DNA of 64,000 bases, taken from positions 930,001-994,000 of the forward strand of contig JAJQJQ010000040.1 of NCBI GenBank assembly GCA_028622995.1, given 5' to 3'. How positions within the stretch are numbered: the stretch's first letter is position 1; each line of letters opens with the position of its first letter. A model generated the notes under the pieces. That model saw only the letters and a list, made by a program, of their open reading frames with translations, was not told the origin of the DNA and did no database searches. Positions 48,581 to 62,323 of the stretch are shown here, piece by piece. Position numbers and translations under genes: made by a program. This DNA comes from Panagrolaimus kolymaensis. Its lineage: Eukaryota > Nematoda > Chromadorea > Rhabditida > Panagrolaimidae.

Positions 48581-49321
48581 TTTTTTTACTTGCATTTTCT
48601 ATTTCGTAAAAAAACAAACAATACAGCCTTAGAAAATATAAAATACGGTAGATAATAAAAAATTAATTCTTTTGTTTTATTTTATGCAACGAAAATATTA
48701 TAGTAATTATCGAAATACAATGATGGTCTACAAGAATATTGAAAAACTTAGAAAGAGTTTCTAGTCATTAATAAAATACGTTTATTCTTATCACGGAGAA
48801 AATGGTTGTATTGAGTTTCTGTCTAAATGAAAGCTCTTAAAAATAAAGTATTTGAAAAAGTGAATTGGTTATTATATGAATTGTATTAACGATCAAATCC
48901 AAAGATTTAAACAATTTCCACAAAATGCGTAAATGTGGAATTCGACAGGAAATTAATTGATATGTTTAAGATTCCGTGTTATCAGCGTATTCTTGGAAGC
49001 AGCCATGAGGAAATATTACGGTCATTTGCCTCTGTTAATTTATTTATATTTTCAAGTCTTTTTAGAATTTTACTTTTTTGGTTCCTCATTATTCTATCTT
49101 TTAATAAAAAAAATTAAAGTATGTTAAAAAGGCTTCATAAAAAAAGTTATAGAAAGCAACTATAAATAATTCAATGTTTACCTTTGCTTAAACCGGGAAA
49201 AAAAAGAATGCGTTAAAAAAGTCGAAGATTGAGTCGCATCGTCGTCAATCGATGAATCTTGGGTCAAAAAAGCGCAGCTCGTAAAGAGTCACTTTTGCTT
49301 TAAACGTGGAAGAAAGAAAAA
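48581..49321. other. intergenic, syntrophin to hydrolase gene
   Basis: 741 bases between two plus-strand genes. No exon or repeat supported; small open frames near 48935-49117 look accidental. Confidence 0.35.
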
Positions 49322-51251
49322 ATGTTGTTAAGGTTTAGCTTGATTTTAATTATTCCATATCTTGCATGGCAATGGTTTATGTTTTATTATATCCCAGAAT
49401 ATCCAATTCCAAATATTGAAACCGATGATTATTTTGGAGAAGGAAATCCTCGAGCTGATAACGAAATTATTAGTGATTATGAAATTTCCTTTGATATTCA
49501 GCGAGTATTAAAATTTAAAGATGGGATTCGAAAAGGAATTAAAGCTCTTCCAGATTCTTTCGAAGAAACAAACTTTGAACTCGGAGTTAGCATAAATTAT
49601 TTGCATTCTTTGAATAAATCTTTTGAAAGTTTCGATTGGAAACAACATGAACATTTTTTGAATACTTTCAAACATTTTAAGTTAGTTTTATATAATTCAA
49701 TAAAATGTTTTATACATTTAAAACATATGGTATTGTAAAAAAAGACTTCAATTATGCTTTTTAAACTAAAAAATTAAACAATGTTTTTTTGTATTTTTTG
49801 AAGTACCAAATTTCTTTGACCTCTTTTCTTTTTATTAAACAAACCTTTAATATTTTCCGTTTATTTTTTTTTTAAATGCAACCAATAATTTTCAAAAAAA
49901 AATTCTTCCACCAAAGATGTCGAATCTTGTTCATCTTTTATAAAATCGTTGCTTATTATAGGACTGAAGTTGAAGGCATTGACCTCCATTTTCTACGTCA
50001 TGATTTCCCTTTGAAAAAGAGTCAACGTAAAATTCCAATCTTACTTATTCATGGTTTTGGGAGTTCATTTTGGGATTTTTATAAAATCATTCCAATTCTT
50101 GCAAATCCCACTCGATTCGGGTATGACTTTGGAGCAGATGGTAAACAAATTATTTTTGATGTGATTGTGCCATCGCTGCCAGGATTAGGATTATCTGATG
50201 CTCCAAGAAAGCCTGGAGTTGGAGCAATTCAAGCTGCTCGAATGTTGGGGAAAATAATGGAAAGGCTTGGACATGGAAAATATTATATTCATGGTAGCAG
50301 CATTTTGGGAAGCCAAATTGCTTCAAATTTGGCGTTAATTCGGCCAGAAAATATTCAAGGCATTCATATATCAAATCCATTTTTGGATTTGAACTCGAAT
50401 ATTATAGCAAAAGTAAAATGGTTTGCATCGAATTTGTTACCACAAAAATTTTATGGGTTTAAATTACCAAAAAGTCTTGATACTTTCGAACGACCCGATT
50501 CTTACGGTACTTTATTTTTATTTTAGCTAAAAAAGTTTTATAAATAATCGTTTCTAGGTTTAATTTATGCAGATTCTTCGTTTGCTTCCACTGTGTTTCT
50601 TTTTGATCGATGGGCTAAAGGAATCAGTCATCCTGATTGGAAAACGCATCCACAAGGTGGACTTCAATCTCATAATACTGTTGATGAGCTTATCACAGAA
50701 GCACATATATTTTGGCTTACAGAAAATTCTCCACATTCACTTCGATTTATTCATTTTACAGAAAATGATTCACAAAAGAATGACTTTGAAATGTGAGTTT
50801 TTTAAACGGAAATAGCTTGCTTTAATGTTTATGTGTCATAATCCCTCATTTCTCACTTTTTTTTTATCAACAAAAAATATTTTGTGTTTCATTTTTTTGT
50901 AGCTAGCTATTAATAGTTTTTGAAGAGATGATGGCAAAACACAAACACATATTTAAAAAATGGACTTAGAGTTTTTTGTGGTAATGTTGGTAAAAATTAA
51001 ATCAAAAACCATTAAAAAATTTAAATTACTTTAAAGAAGTCTCCAATTTTAGAGCAACTCTCAATGTTCCAACTGGAATTTTGGTCACTCCTCGAGTTTC
51101 GCATACAACCACTCAATTTTTTTATTCTCATAAATTTCGATCAATTGTTCGTTTTGTTGAAGCTGAAAATGGAGGCGAATTCGTTGCCATTGAAAATCCA
51201 CAACTTCTTGCAAAAGAAATTTTTTCTTTTGTTGAATTAACTTTGCTTTGA
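49322..51251 (+). CDS. microsomal epoxide-hydrolase family, catalytic residues lost
   Basis: Exons 49322-49680, 49962-50506, 50558-50792 and 51053-51251. The N-terminal anchor is MLLRFSLILIIPYLAWQWFM. The EPHX1 N-domain is followed by HFKTEVEGIDLHFLR, IPILLIHGFGSSFWDFYKII and GLGLSDAP, and by the C-terminal VPTG and NGGEFVAIENPQLLAKEIF. Two catalytic residues differ: the nucleophile Asp (family GGDWGS) is read here as HGSSILGS, and the catalytic His (family GGHFAAFEEP) as GGEFVAIENP. This predicts a non-enzymatic relative. Three introns are 281, 51 and 260 bases. Confidence 0.85.
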
Positions 51252-51523
51252 CCCTTCAGACATTTTATTATTTATTCATATTTTTTTCTCATCGGGTGTC
51301 CATCTTTTTTTCGTCTCTCTTTCCTAAAATTTCTCGCCAGATGCAGTCTTATTAAACCAGCTGTCGTTGTTTTTACGTTTGTTTTAAATTGTTTTTATAC
51401 ATACTATGGATGTTTGTGTTGACCTTTACAAATCAAAAAAAATAATAATAAAATTAATAGACTCTTTCAAAATATAAAATAAAAAATAATACTGTAATTT
51501 GTGCAATTTTCTTTCCAAATTTC

Positions 51524-52795
51524 TTATTTTCGGATAATAATTTTTTGTCCTGGTCGAAGATTGAGATATACGGCTCCAACGACAAGTTCTAATGGTATTT
51601 CTGCTTCAGCATTATCGTCAACAAGCATCAAACGATAATTTGAACTAGATGAATTAATTCGGGCCATTTGAAGTAAAAGATGTATCACTTCAGTTACAGT
51701 TGTTCGAGGTGAAATGAGAAGAGATTTATAATTACTCTGCAAAATGAAATATTGATTTCTTCAAACAAAAAAAATGTATTCATGCGCTTTTTAATGAACC
51801 GAAAAAAAAAGATTGCAAATCGAGTTTTTTTTTCTTCTAAATTTTAATTTTGTTAATTGCACTCTTCTTGATTGAGCAGCAGCGAAAAAATAAGCAAATT
51901 GATTAAGCGCAAGTAATTCAATCAGAGTAAAGCTTGCTGCTATTGCTATTTCCGATCCGAATTTAATAGCCGGTTTTTTTGGATGAAAAACAAAAAATGA
52001 GAATAAATGAAAAGAGATAACTAAAGTACTCACTTCTGGACAAATTTCATGATCATGAATTCTAACAAGAATTCCATTTGAAGCTTGATGAAGGATAAAT
52101 CGGCTTTGATTTGGTGGATGACATCGTAGAAGTTCAAGAGGTCGAGAAGTAGAATCTTAAAATAAAATAAAGATTATCCTATTATTGACCAAAAAAGTCT
52201 AACCAAGTTCAAGAAGGGTTTTAATTTCTTCGCTTCCATTTCGAGTTGAAACTTCCATCCAAAGTTGAAATAAATTAGGATCTCGACATGAAAGCCGAAA
52301 TTTGGATAATAAAATTTCGATAACTTGTGAAACTATAGTTTGGGTGGAAACTTTTAAAGTTTTAAAATCAATTTCGGCTTTGATATTTCCGGTAAAAATT
52401 CGTAAATGTCCCTAAAATATATGACCAATTAATAAACTACAACAACCTTAAAAAATTAACTAATCAAATCTTCGATTAAATACAAGTTTTTTTAGCATGG
52501 TAAAAAAAAACACTGAATTGAACAAAATTTTCTCAGGAAAAAAACATACCCAATCAGCAAAATCTGAACTTTCAAGGGATGAAAGGGAAGAAATTGAATT
52601 TGAACGCGTTCGAAAATATCTTCGATTTGATGAGTTTGAAGCAAATGAACTTGTGGAAGATGAACAAAGGGAGGTGGTTGAAGCTCGAATGGTATCGTTA
52701 CCACCAATAGAAATGATGGTGCGATGTTGTGAAGTTGAAGGAGATGGAATTACTAATGTATTCTTGGTTGGAGCTCGAACTTGGTATTTTAGCAT
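51524..52795 (-). CDS. tandem Ras-association (RA) domain protein
   Basis: Start ATG 52795 after an ttttag acceptor (exon 52550-52795), stop at 51524. The N-terminal Ser-rich region (STTSLCSSSTSSFASNSSNR) leads into one RA domain (GHLRIFTGNIKAEIDF, TQTIVSQVIEILLSKFRL), then a second RA domain (SNYKSLLISPRTTVTEVI, LNLRPGQKIIIRK) that ends the protein. Afadin, RADIL and PLC-epsilon use paired RA domains, but no FHA, DIL or PDZ follows here. The two domains are separated by an approximately 290-base intron. It may be a small Ras/Rap adaptor. Confidence 0.68.
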
Positions 52796-55566
52796 TTTTG
52801 TTTTACACAAGAGGGTCTAAAAGTGAAAAAGAAATAAAAAATTGAAAGTGAGTTAGCTGCTTTCAATGAAAATAAGGAGGAAGAAAAAATTAAATACTTG
52901 ATAACAACACACTTTCCCTTTTTTAAGTGCTAACGCGCGATTCGATTCATATCTATTCCTGATTTTATTTTAGACTTATCTCACAACACAGCTATCTTTC
53001 TTTGTTAGTTAGCACTTTTCATCGCCAAAGGGAAAAAGAAAAAAAAATATATGCAAGTAAACCCTCCATGCGAAAAAAAAGTTTGTCAAAAATCCACGCA
53101 ACGAATTTTATTTTATTTATGAGTTAAAAATGGAACAATAATAAAAAAATTTATGACTCAATTTTATCTAAAAAGTCAATTTTGATTGAGGAGGAGAGAA
53201 ACGAAGGGGAGTGTTTCACACTCAAAATCTCAAGAACGTGTATGTAATGTATGTTTATGTCTATGATCGATGTGAATGACGCGTTTTTTTAAGCAATAGG
53301 AGGTCTTCAAAAAAATAATAAAAGACAATGATCATCTAAACCACAAAGAGTAAAATATTGATGAATGATTGAAAGACATAATCCTAAAATTACACCTCAA
53401 CCACGGCAAACAAACAAAAAATAAAATAAAATAGAGCGCGAAAATACGGAAAAAAGATTGAAGGAGGGAGAACTCTTGGAATTGGAAGAAAGAGAGGTGG
53501 CGATGGTGGTAGTGGTAAACCGATAAGAATCAACAACGGTCGACCCGGATTAGATTATACTCCTTAAAAATAGCTTTTTTCTTTTGCTTGGTTTAAGGCT
53601 TTGTAACATAAGAAGGCGATTTTCTCGATGTGGCCGGAAACTTTTGACACTAATCCTTTTCCTTCCTTTAAGCAATCCCCTTTGGTTTATTTTTCTTAAA
53701 GTCTTTCTTTTTTCTTGTGGTAAAAGAGAACGAAAAATAAAAAATAATATTTGTGTTTTTCGGGGCTGCGCAGAATAGAAAAAAAGGTGTTTTGTGTTTG
53801 TTTTTAGTCTTTCTCCACCCTTCAGGGTGCCTGCCTGATTGACGCTTCTTTAGGCCTAATTTGGAAGAAATGAAGAAAAGAGGGAAAGTCAAAGACAAAA
53901 GACGTCAATCAAAAAAGGCAACAAAAAATCATCAAAAATTTATTTTGGCCTGCGCAATTGTCAAATTTTCTTGAAAGCACCACGAAAGTGACCGCAATCC
54001 AATTCAATTTTTTTCTTCTATTGGACCGGTTTATTTTTTTAGGAATGTAAAAAGTATGAAACCAGCCTCCTCCTTCTTCATTCTCAATGCCTTGAAAAAG
54101 AAATATTGTTGTGGAAAAGGGTGGAGGATAAAATATAAAGCACCAACTTAAGGAAATCTTTCTAAACCTTTTTATTAAATTCGATTTATGTATAACATTT
54201 TTGTTTTTTGGAAATTTAAACTAATAATAAAAACAAAGTGTTGAAAGTTTTTGTGAGAAAGAAAATAAGTTTTTTTGGAATTTGTTGTATTCATTTTATC
54301 ATAACAAAAAAATGTAAATAAAAATGATGTATTTGAAGCCAATTTTTTTTGAGGCTCCCACTTTAAAAATTTATGAAAAGCAATCGAAATTTGAGTTCAT
54401 CCATAAAAAACTAAAATAAAAAAAGATTGTGTTTCATCCAAACAAAAAGTTGACAAAAAGAAAGGGTGAAAAAAAAGTGATTGAGTTGAAAATGATTTGG
54501 TGGACATCGGTAAATTTCAAAAAGATTCAATCAAAAAAAGTTTGCGATCCCCTCAATTTACTTTTTAGCCGCGGCATCGCTCAATATGTATTTTTTCTTC
54601 TTCTTCATTTCCATCGATGATCGCTGCTGACCGGAAGGAAATGAAAGACACCATGTTTTTAGAAAAAAAAAGAACGGCGATGCTTTTGCTCAATCGTATA
54701 AGCTAGCTCTTAAAAAAAATGAGACAGCAAAAGCAGTGGCTGAAATGATTGTCAATTTTACGAATGTCCGAAAAAAGGAAGATTTAAAAAATATAAAGTT
54801 TTCTTTCAAAAAATAAACAAACGATAATTTTTTTTATCTTTTATTTGCCAACTGCTTTTTACGAATGCTACCAAACAAAAAAGAAATGTGCCCAAATTAG
54901 CCGTTCGCTTTTATTGTTTGACTCACAAATAAACATAGATAAGCTTATAATATTTCGTGACTCAACATTTTAGAATAATTAAATGATAAAGAAACCCTTT
55001 ACACAAACAATCAAAAAAATTGTGAGTCATATTAATTTGATAAAATAAAAAATTATCAGGCAAAAAAAAAAGTACAAAAAAGAGATAATACCTACCTCAA
55101 CTTTATTTCATTGCATAACAGACAAAAAAAATCAATTACTCTTTTTTTTAATAAGGTTGAAATGTATTTGGAGTTATAAATCCGGATTAGATTCAAGGCA
55201 AAGGCCAAAATCCCTTTCACAAAATAATAAACAACAAAAAAAACTCGTTTCCGGAAGCGACAAACTGACTGCTATGTCACAATAGCCTGTCATTCAATCA
55301 ACCACGAGGTGATGGTGCTGGTGTTAAACAAAAGAAGAGAAAAAAACAGGCGGAGAAAAAGTGTGATGGAATGGCACAATCGGAAATGGCGCCAATCAAA
55401 ACAAAGATGACCTTGCCTTTGAACTACTTTAAAAAAATGTGTCATTGAGTTTTATTCAACAATAAAAAAAATACAACAGTAAATAATAACAAAAACAAAA
55501 TATGACAATTTGGATAAAATAAACAATATCAGAGATTCATAAAGTGAAGAAGAATTTTCAGACCCT
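52796..55566. other. long non-coding gap
   Basis: About 2.8 kb, the largest gene-free interval in the window, between the RA gene (minus) and the zinc-finger gene (minus, transcribed toward lower coordinates from 56295). I see A and T tracts and a few purine-rich runs (GGAGGAGAG, GATGGTGGTAGTGG) but no exon or duplicated block. It might hold unseen 5' exons of the RA gene or regulatory DNA. Confidence 0.35.
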
Positions 55567-56295
55567 TTAATAGAAAAATTCTGAATGGATCAATTTTTTC
55601 AATGCTTCTTCTTTTAATGGCTCCTTCTTTTTATTTATCATAGCTTTTTCCATTGCATTTTGAACAACCAATTTCTGCCCATCTTTCCCATAATATTCAC
55701 CTTCAATATACATATATTGTCTACCATCATTTCCACCCGTATGATTAACACTTATGGGTTTTGGTTTCTTTGAAGTCTTGATAGTTTCTTCCCATTCTTC
55801 TGTTGCTTCTTCTAAATTTTCTCCAGGATTATCTTCCCAATAATATAGTTGAAGAGTAGTAAGAATATCATCATGAACAAGCAAGTGACGATCAAAGCTT
55901 TGCTTGGTTACACAATGTTTATAACAAAGGGGACAAGTAAAAGAATTTTGTTGTTGATTTTGATGTTGGTAAAGGGTTTGTTGAATCGTTGGGATTTTGT
56001 AAGCTACATTGTTATCTTCAACCATCATTTCTTTAACTTCTTTGGTAGAATGGGCAGAATCAAATCGAGGTTTTTTGGCAACGGGTTCTTCTGGACTTGG
56101 TATTCTTTTAGAAAAAGCGGAAGTTGATTTTCCAAGGCTTTTCTTATTTTTATCGAATTTTCTTTCATCCGTAACATTTATTTCCTCATCTGAAGATTCC
56201 TCATCAACTCCATCTTCATCGTCTTCATCATCGTCGATGTATATTTTCCGCCCAAAGTCCTCTTCCTCATCTGTGCTAAGTTCATAGTCAGACAT
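55567..56295 (-). CDS. C2H2 zinc-finger protein, acidic
   Basis: Single-exon frame; start taken at ATG 56295 (MSDYELSTDEEEDFGRKIYI), which follows acttttag by a few bases. The first 60 residues are highly acidic (DDDEDDEDGVDEESSDEE). A classic finger, CPLCYKHCVTKQSFDRHLLV (C-x2-C-x12-H-x3-H), sits at about residue 135, followed by a conserved-looking C-terminus (GRQYMYIEGEYYGKDGQKLV, EEALKKLIHSEFFY). The family is not recognised. It is the last of five same-strand genes. Confidence 0.75.
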   Translation of the reverse strand: MSDYELSTDEEEDFGRKIYIDDDEDDEDGVDEESSDEEINVTDERKFDKNKKSLGKSTSAFSKRIPSPEEPVAKKPRFDSAHSTKEVKEMMVEDNNVAYKIPTIQQTLYQHQNQQQNSFTCPLCYKHCVTKQSFDRHLLVHDDILTTLQLYYWEDNPGENLEEATEEWEETIKTSKKPKPISVNHTGGNDGRQYMYIEGEYYGKDGQKLVVQNAMEKAMINKKKEPLKEEALKKLIHSEFFY

Positions 56296-56518
56296 TGTTA
56301 TACTAAAAGTTAATATTAATTTACTCAAAAAACTATTTAAAAATTGCAAACACGCATTAATAATGATGATCACAAAAGGGAAAATAAAACACATTTTTTA
56401 GATAAAAAAAGCGAAATTTCATAATTATTGTTTGGAAAAGTATCCAAATAAAAGGTTCAATACAGACATTTAAAAAAAATTTGTTTATTCAACTAAAAAA
56501 TAAAATATAAAACATTAT

Positions 56519-57955
56519 TCATTTCCTAAATTCAGCTAAACACAAAGAAACAAAAGCTCCTCCAAAACCAAACGAATTCATTAACGCAATTCGACGATCC
56601 TCAGATTTCCATTCAATAAACGGAGAGTTTTTCGTTGAAATCAAATCGACATCAGCAGAAATATCACTTTCTTTAAGGTTTTTAGTTCCAATAATAATAT
56701 TATCTCGAAGGCTCAAAGCAGTTGCAATCGTTTCCAAAGCACCAGCAGCTGCGAGAGTATGACCATTATGACCTAAAATTTTATAGATATTTTTTACGTT
56801 TAAATACAGAAATTTCACAAACCCTTTATACTTGAAACGGGAATTCCTCTTTTCAATGTAGCAATTGAAACGGCTTCAGCTTTATCACCAACGGGAGTCG
56901 ACGTCGCATGAGCATTCACATATCCAATTTGTTTGCTATCAATTTTAGCATCCTCTAAACATCGTTGCATACACAATGTCGAACCATAACCATCTTCACG
57001 GGGTGATGTTAAATGGAAACAATCATTCCCTGTACCATAGCCAAGAATTTCAGCGTAAATTTTGACATTTCTTTCCAGTGCATCTTCGAGTCTTTCAAGA
57101 ATCACAATACCAGCTCCTTCACTTAAAACAAATCCCTCTCTTTTTGAATCAAATGGCCGCGATATTGTAGGATCATTAGAAGTTGCTAGGGCTCTCATTC
57201 TTTTGAAACCTTCGATTGCGATAACTAAAAATCAGATTATAATTTAAACTCTTCTAATATTTATGAACAACAAAAAAATTACCGTGTAAGCAACTTTCAA
57301 CAGCTCCAGCAATAGCTCGTCGAGTGTTTCCATATCGAACAGCTTGAAACGCTTCCGTGATGGAACTTGCACCAGTTGCACATGCTGTAGTTGTTGATGA
57401 ATTTCCGCCACGTAATTTAAATCTGGAAAAAATGTTTATAATTCTAGTGAATATTTTAATCAAAGACAAACTTTAAACTGACATAGCTTGCAGGAATATT
57501 GGTTAAAATTCTTGGAACAAAATAAGGAGAAATTCGACGTTCATTGCCATTTTTACATTTTTCACCAGCATCAGAGATTGCTTCCAAATCAGCTACACCC
57601 ATTCCTAAAAAAATCATTTAACAATTGGGTTTAATTATGGACCGAATATATACAAACCAATATTAACTGATGTATTTTCATGATCAAAATTTTCATGCAA
57701 TCCAGCATTTTTTAGAGCTTCTGTTGCTGCTTCAACAGCAAATACACTTCCACGGCTCATTTCTCGAAGCTGTCCCGTTGAATAACTTGCACATGGATCA
57801 GCATCATTGGGTACAGCGCCAACCACAGCTTTTAAAGCTTCACTAAATGCAAGAGGATTTTTCCCCGTTCGAAGACCATTCCAAAATACTTGAGCTCCAC
57901 TACCAAAAGGTGAAATAACTCCAATGCCCGTAATAACTACTCTATGAGGTGCCAT
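56519..57955 (-). CDS. OXSM: beta-ketoacyl-ACP synthase, OXSM type
   Basis: Start ATG 57955 (MAPHRVVITGIGVISPFGSG). The thiolase fold has the nucleophile TTTACATGASS (active-site Cys), VNAHATSTPVGDK (first His) and KGHNGHTLAAAGALE (Lys and second His, made by splicing at about 56816), plus GFGGAFVSLCLA. The triad is complete. OXSM is the condensing enzyme of mitochondrial fatty-acid synthesis that supplies lipoic acid. No clear presequence precedes the MAPHR start; the upstream frame lacks an ATG. It lies 219 bases behind NUBP1 on the same strand. Confidence 0.9.
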
Positions 57956-58174
57956 TTTCTTTAAAGCATAAAATAATAAATAAGCACACAATCCTTTGTA
58001 TGAAAAATCACAGATACTTGTTTTAATCGGATAAATTTCTTTACCGAAGTGAATAATATCCAAAATATCAAAAGTTAAATAAAAATAATAAAATCTTTAT
58101 TCAAATTCAACAAGAAAAAAATATCATGAAAAATAACAATTTTAATAGCAAAGGCCTAATACAAAGAATAGTTA

Positions 58175-59263
58175 TTACTCGTCTTTTGTTTCTTCACATT
58201 TTTCAATAATTGCTCGGGCAATTTCAGCAAATTTAGAAGTCAAAATTGAATCGGAATGTTTTTCAGCAAAAATTTCGCCATTATCAAGAACGGTTGCTAG
58301 TTTAGTATCATGAGGAAGTTGACCGAGAAGTTCCAAATCCAAATCTTCACACATTTTTTTAGCTCCACCAGTTGTTGATGGGAAAATAACAATTCTTTCA
58401 TTACAGCATGGACAAACGTGATACGACATACTAAAAACAAATATATAGGAATGAAAAAAATTTATGCCATACTTTTCAACAACACCAAGGATTGGTACTT
58501 TAGTTTTTCGACAAAAACTAATTTCCTTTCGAACATCTAGTAGAGCCACTTCTTGAGGAGTAGTAACAATAACTGCACCATCGAGTGCACCAGCTTGAAG
58601 TAAAAGTTGAACAATGGAAATATGCTCATCGGAGGTTCCAGGAGGTGTATCAATAACCAAATAATCAAGATCTTCCCAATTAACATCTTTAAGAAATTGT
58701 TTGATTAAAGCATTTTTTCGAGGTCCGCGCCAAATAACAGCTTCGTCACGGTTATCTGAAACGCAAAAACATTTATTAAATAACAAAAGACGTGGAAAAC
58801 AAACCTAAAAGGAAGGCGATACTCATTACACAAAGATTATCTTTGACGTAAATAGGAGACCATCCTGATCCTGAACTATGAACGGTTTGACCTTCAACTC
58901 CAAACATTCTTGCTTGAGATGGTCCACAGATATCAACATCAAGAACTCCAACTTGATATTTTCCATCAGCAGCTAGAGCGTAAGCAAGATTTGTTGCAAC
59001 ACTTGATTTTCCAACACCTCCTTTGCCACTGAGAATCAAAACCTTTAAAAAATTGGTAATACAGTATTCATTTATTAACAAAAGCTAACCTTGTGTTTAA
59101 TTGCAGACATTCGGAATTGAATACTATCAATATCAGGATCGACGGGTTTTTCACCACTTGCGCAAACTTTTTGATTGGGACAACCAGCGCAAGAAGAAAC
59201 TTTGCCGGCATCCTCTGTTCCAGCTACGCAGCCTTCGTTCGCATTTGCAGGAATATCTGACAT
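58175..59263 (-). CDS. NUBP1: cytosolic Fe-S scaffold ATPase NUBP1 (Nbp35)
   Basis: Start ATG 59263 with an ttttag directly before it. The N-terminal cysteines are [17 protein letters not shown] (four ligands; first spacing one residue shorter than the usual 13). The P-loop is [47 protein letters not shown] and a C-terminal CxxC ([13 protein letters not shown]) follow, all Nbp35 features. NUBP1 with NUBP2 assembles [4Fe-4S] clusters for cytosolic and nuclear enzymes. About 320 residues. Clustered with ERCC1 and katanin on the same strand. Confidence 0.95.
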
Positions 59264-59412
59264 CTAAAAGAAAGCAAGCATAAATTATTAAAATACATAT
59301 TAGAACCATAACAAAAAATATTCAATCGTTCTAGACAATTAAACCGAAATATCTTCATATGTGGAAACAATAAGGCTTTATTATAACATAACAATACATC
59401 ACCAAAAAAAGT

Positions 59413-60266
59413 TTAGGTTTTCATAGGCGTTCGGAAAAAGGTGTAAACATTTTGAGCTTTAACCGGGCCTAATCCTTCACAGCTTGATAAATGATCCTTG
59501 TTAGCTTGTGCAATATTCTTTAGAGTTCCAAAAGAAGCCAGTAAGCGTTTAGCATCAGTTTGAGTGACAGCACGAATCGAAGTAAGAAATTTTACAGCTG
59601 CATCATAAGCTTGCTTCTGTTTTTGTCGATCTGAATTTTGTTGGCGTGAATTTCCTGCAATCATTTTTTGTTTCCATTGTTCTCTTCCTTGAATAACTTC
59701 TTCAGGCTTCTTTCTTTCAGAAATTTTAAAATTCTCAATATATTCAGCCGCTTCTTCCACAGAATAACATAAAATTAAGGTCCATCCACCACGATAGCAA
59801 AACATATTCAAATCACGAAGCAGAGCAGTTGGATCATCAACGTTGACATAAACAAGCAAAACTTTGATTAAATATCCTGATCCATCAGAGAATCGAGTTT
59901 CGATATAGTTTTGGTGAAGCTTGTGCCATTTCCTGAAAAGCAGGGAAAATTAAAATTTATGGAGCAACAAAAAAGAGATATTTACAGAGATAAATAAAGT
60001 AAACCGCAGTTTCTTCCACATTCAAAATCAGCTTTGATATCACTTAATTCATATGGAACATTTCGAATATATTTTACGACTGGATTTCCTTCTTGACGGG
60101 TGCGGTTAACTTTGATGGAATTAGAATATGTTGCTGTTCTGTTTACAGCAGGTCCATTTGTAGGCAGAGGTTGTACAATTGAAGCTAAAAATTTAACGAC
60201 TATCATTAAACCACAAAAAAGAAGAAAATGCTTACTAGATGGTTCGGGTGGTACAGAAGGATTCAT
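59413..60266 (-). CDS. ERCC1: DNA-repair endonuclease partner ERCC1
   Basis: Start ATG 60266 (MNPSVPPEPSS), behind ggttatag. Central domain: GNPVVKYIRNVPYELSDIKA, DFECGRNCGLLYLSL, YRGGWTLILCYSVEEAAEYI. C-terminal (HhH)2 domain: KRLLASFGTLKNIAQANKDH and CEGLGPVKAQNVYTFFRTP. ERCC1 has no nuclease activity and pairs with XPF in excision repair and crosslink repair. About 250 residues, near the family core. A short first exon ends at the conserved linker (SK). Confidence 0.95.
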
Positions 60267-60529
60267 TGGCCTATAACCATATAGCAAATTAAGTTAAGTA
60301 AAATGATCTAATATGTTAGCAAATATTATCGCAACAAACGAACAACAAACACATTTATAAATAAACAAAAAATTAGTTTATTCTCGCCAATATATACACA
60401 AAAAAATTCAAAAAATACAAGCAAACATGGGAAAAATGATTATTATGCATACAAGTGAAAGTTATGTTAAACAAAATATTGCAAATTAAGTGAAAGAGAT
60501 AATAAACCCAAAGTTATGTACATAGTTGC

Positions 60530-62323
<1,794 letters not shown>

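Noticed and set aside
48935..49117. Small frame between syntrophin and the hydrolase gene
   Set aside because: Short, no ATG in the frame that would make sense, ends in a hydrophobic run driven by T content.
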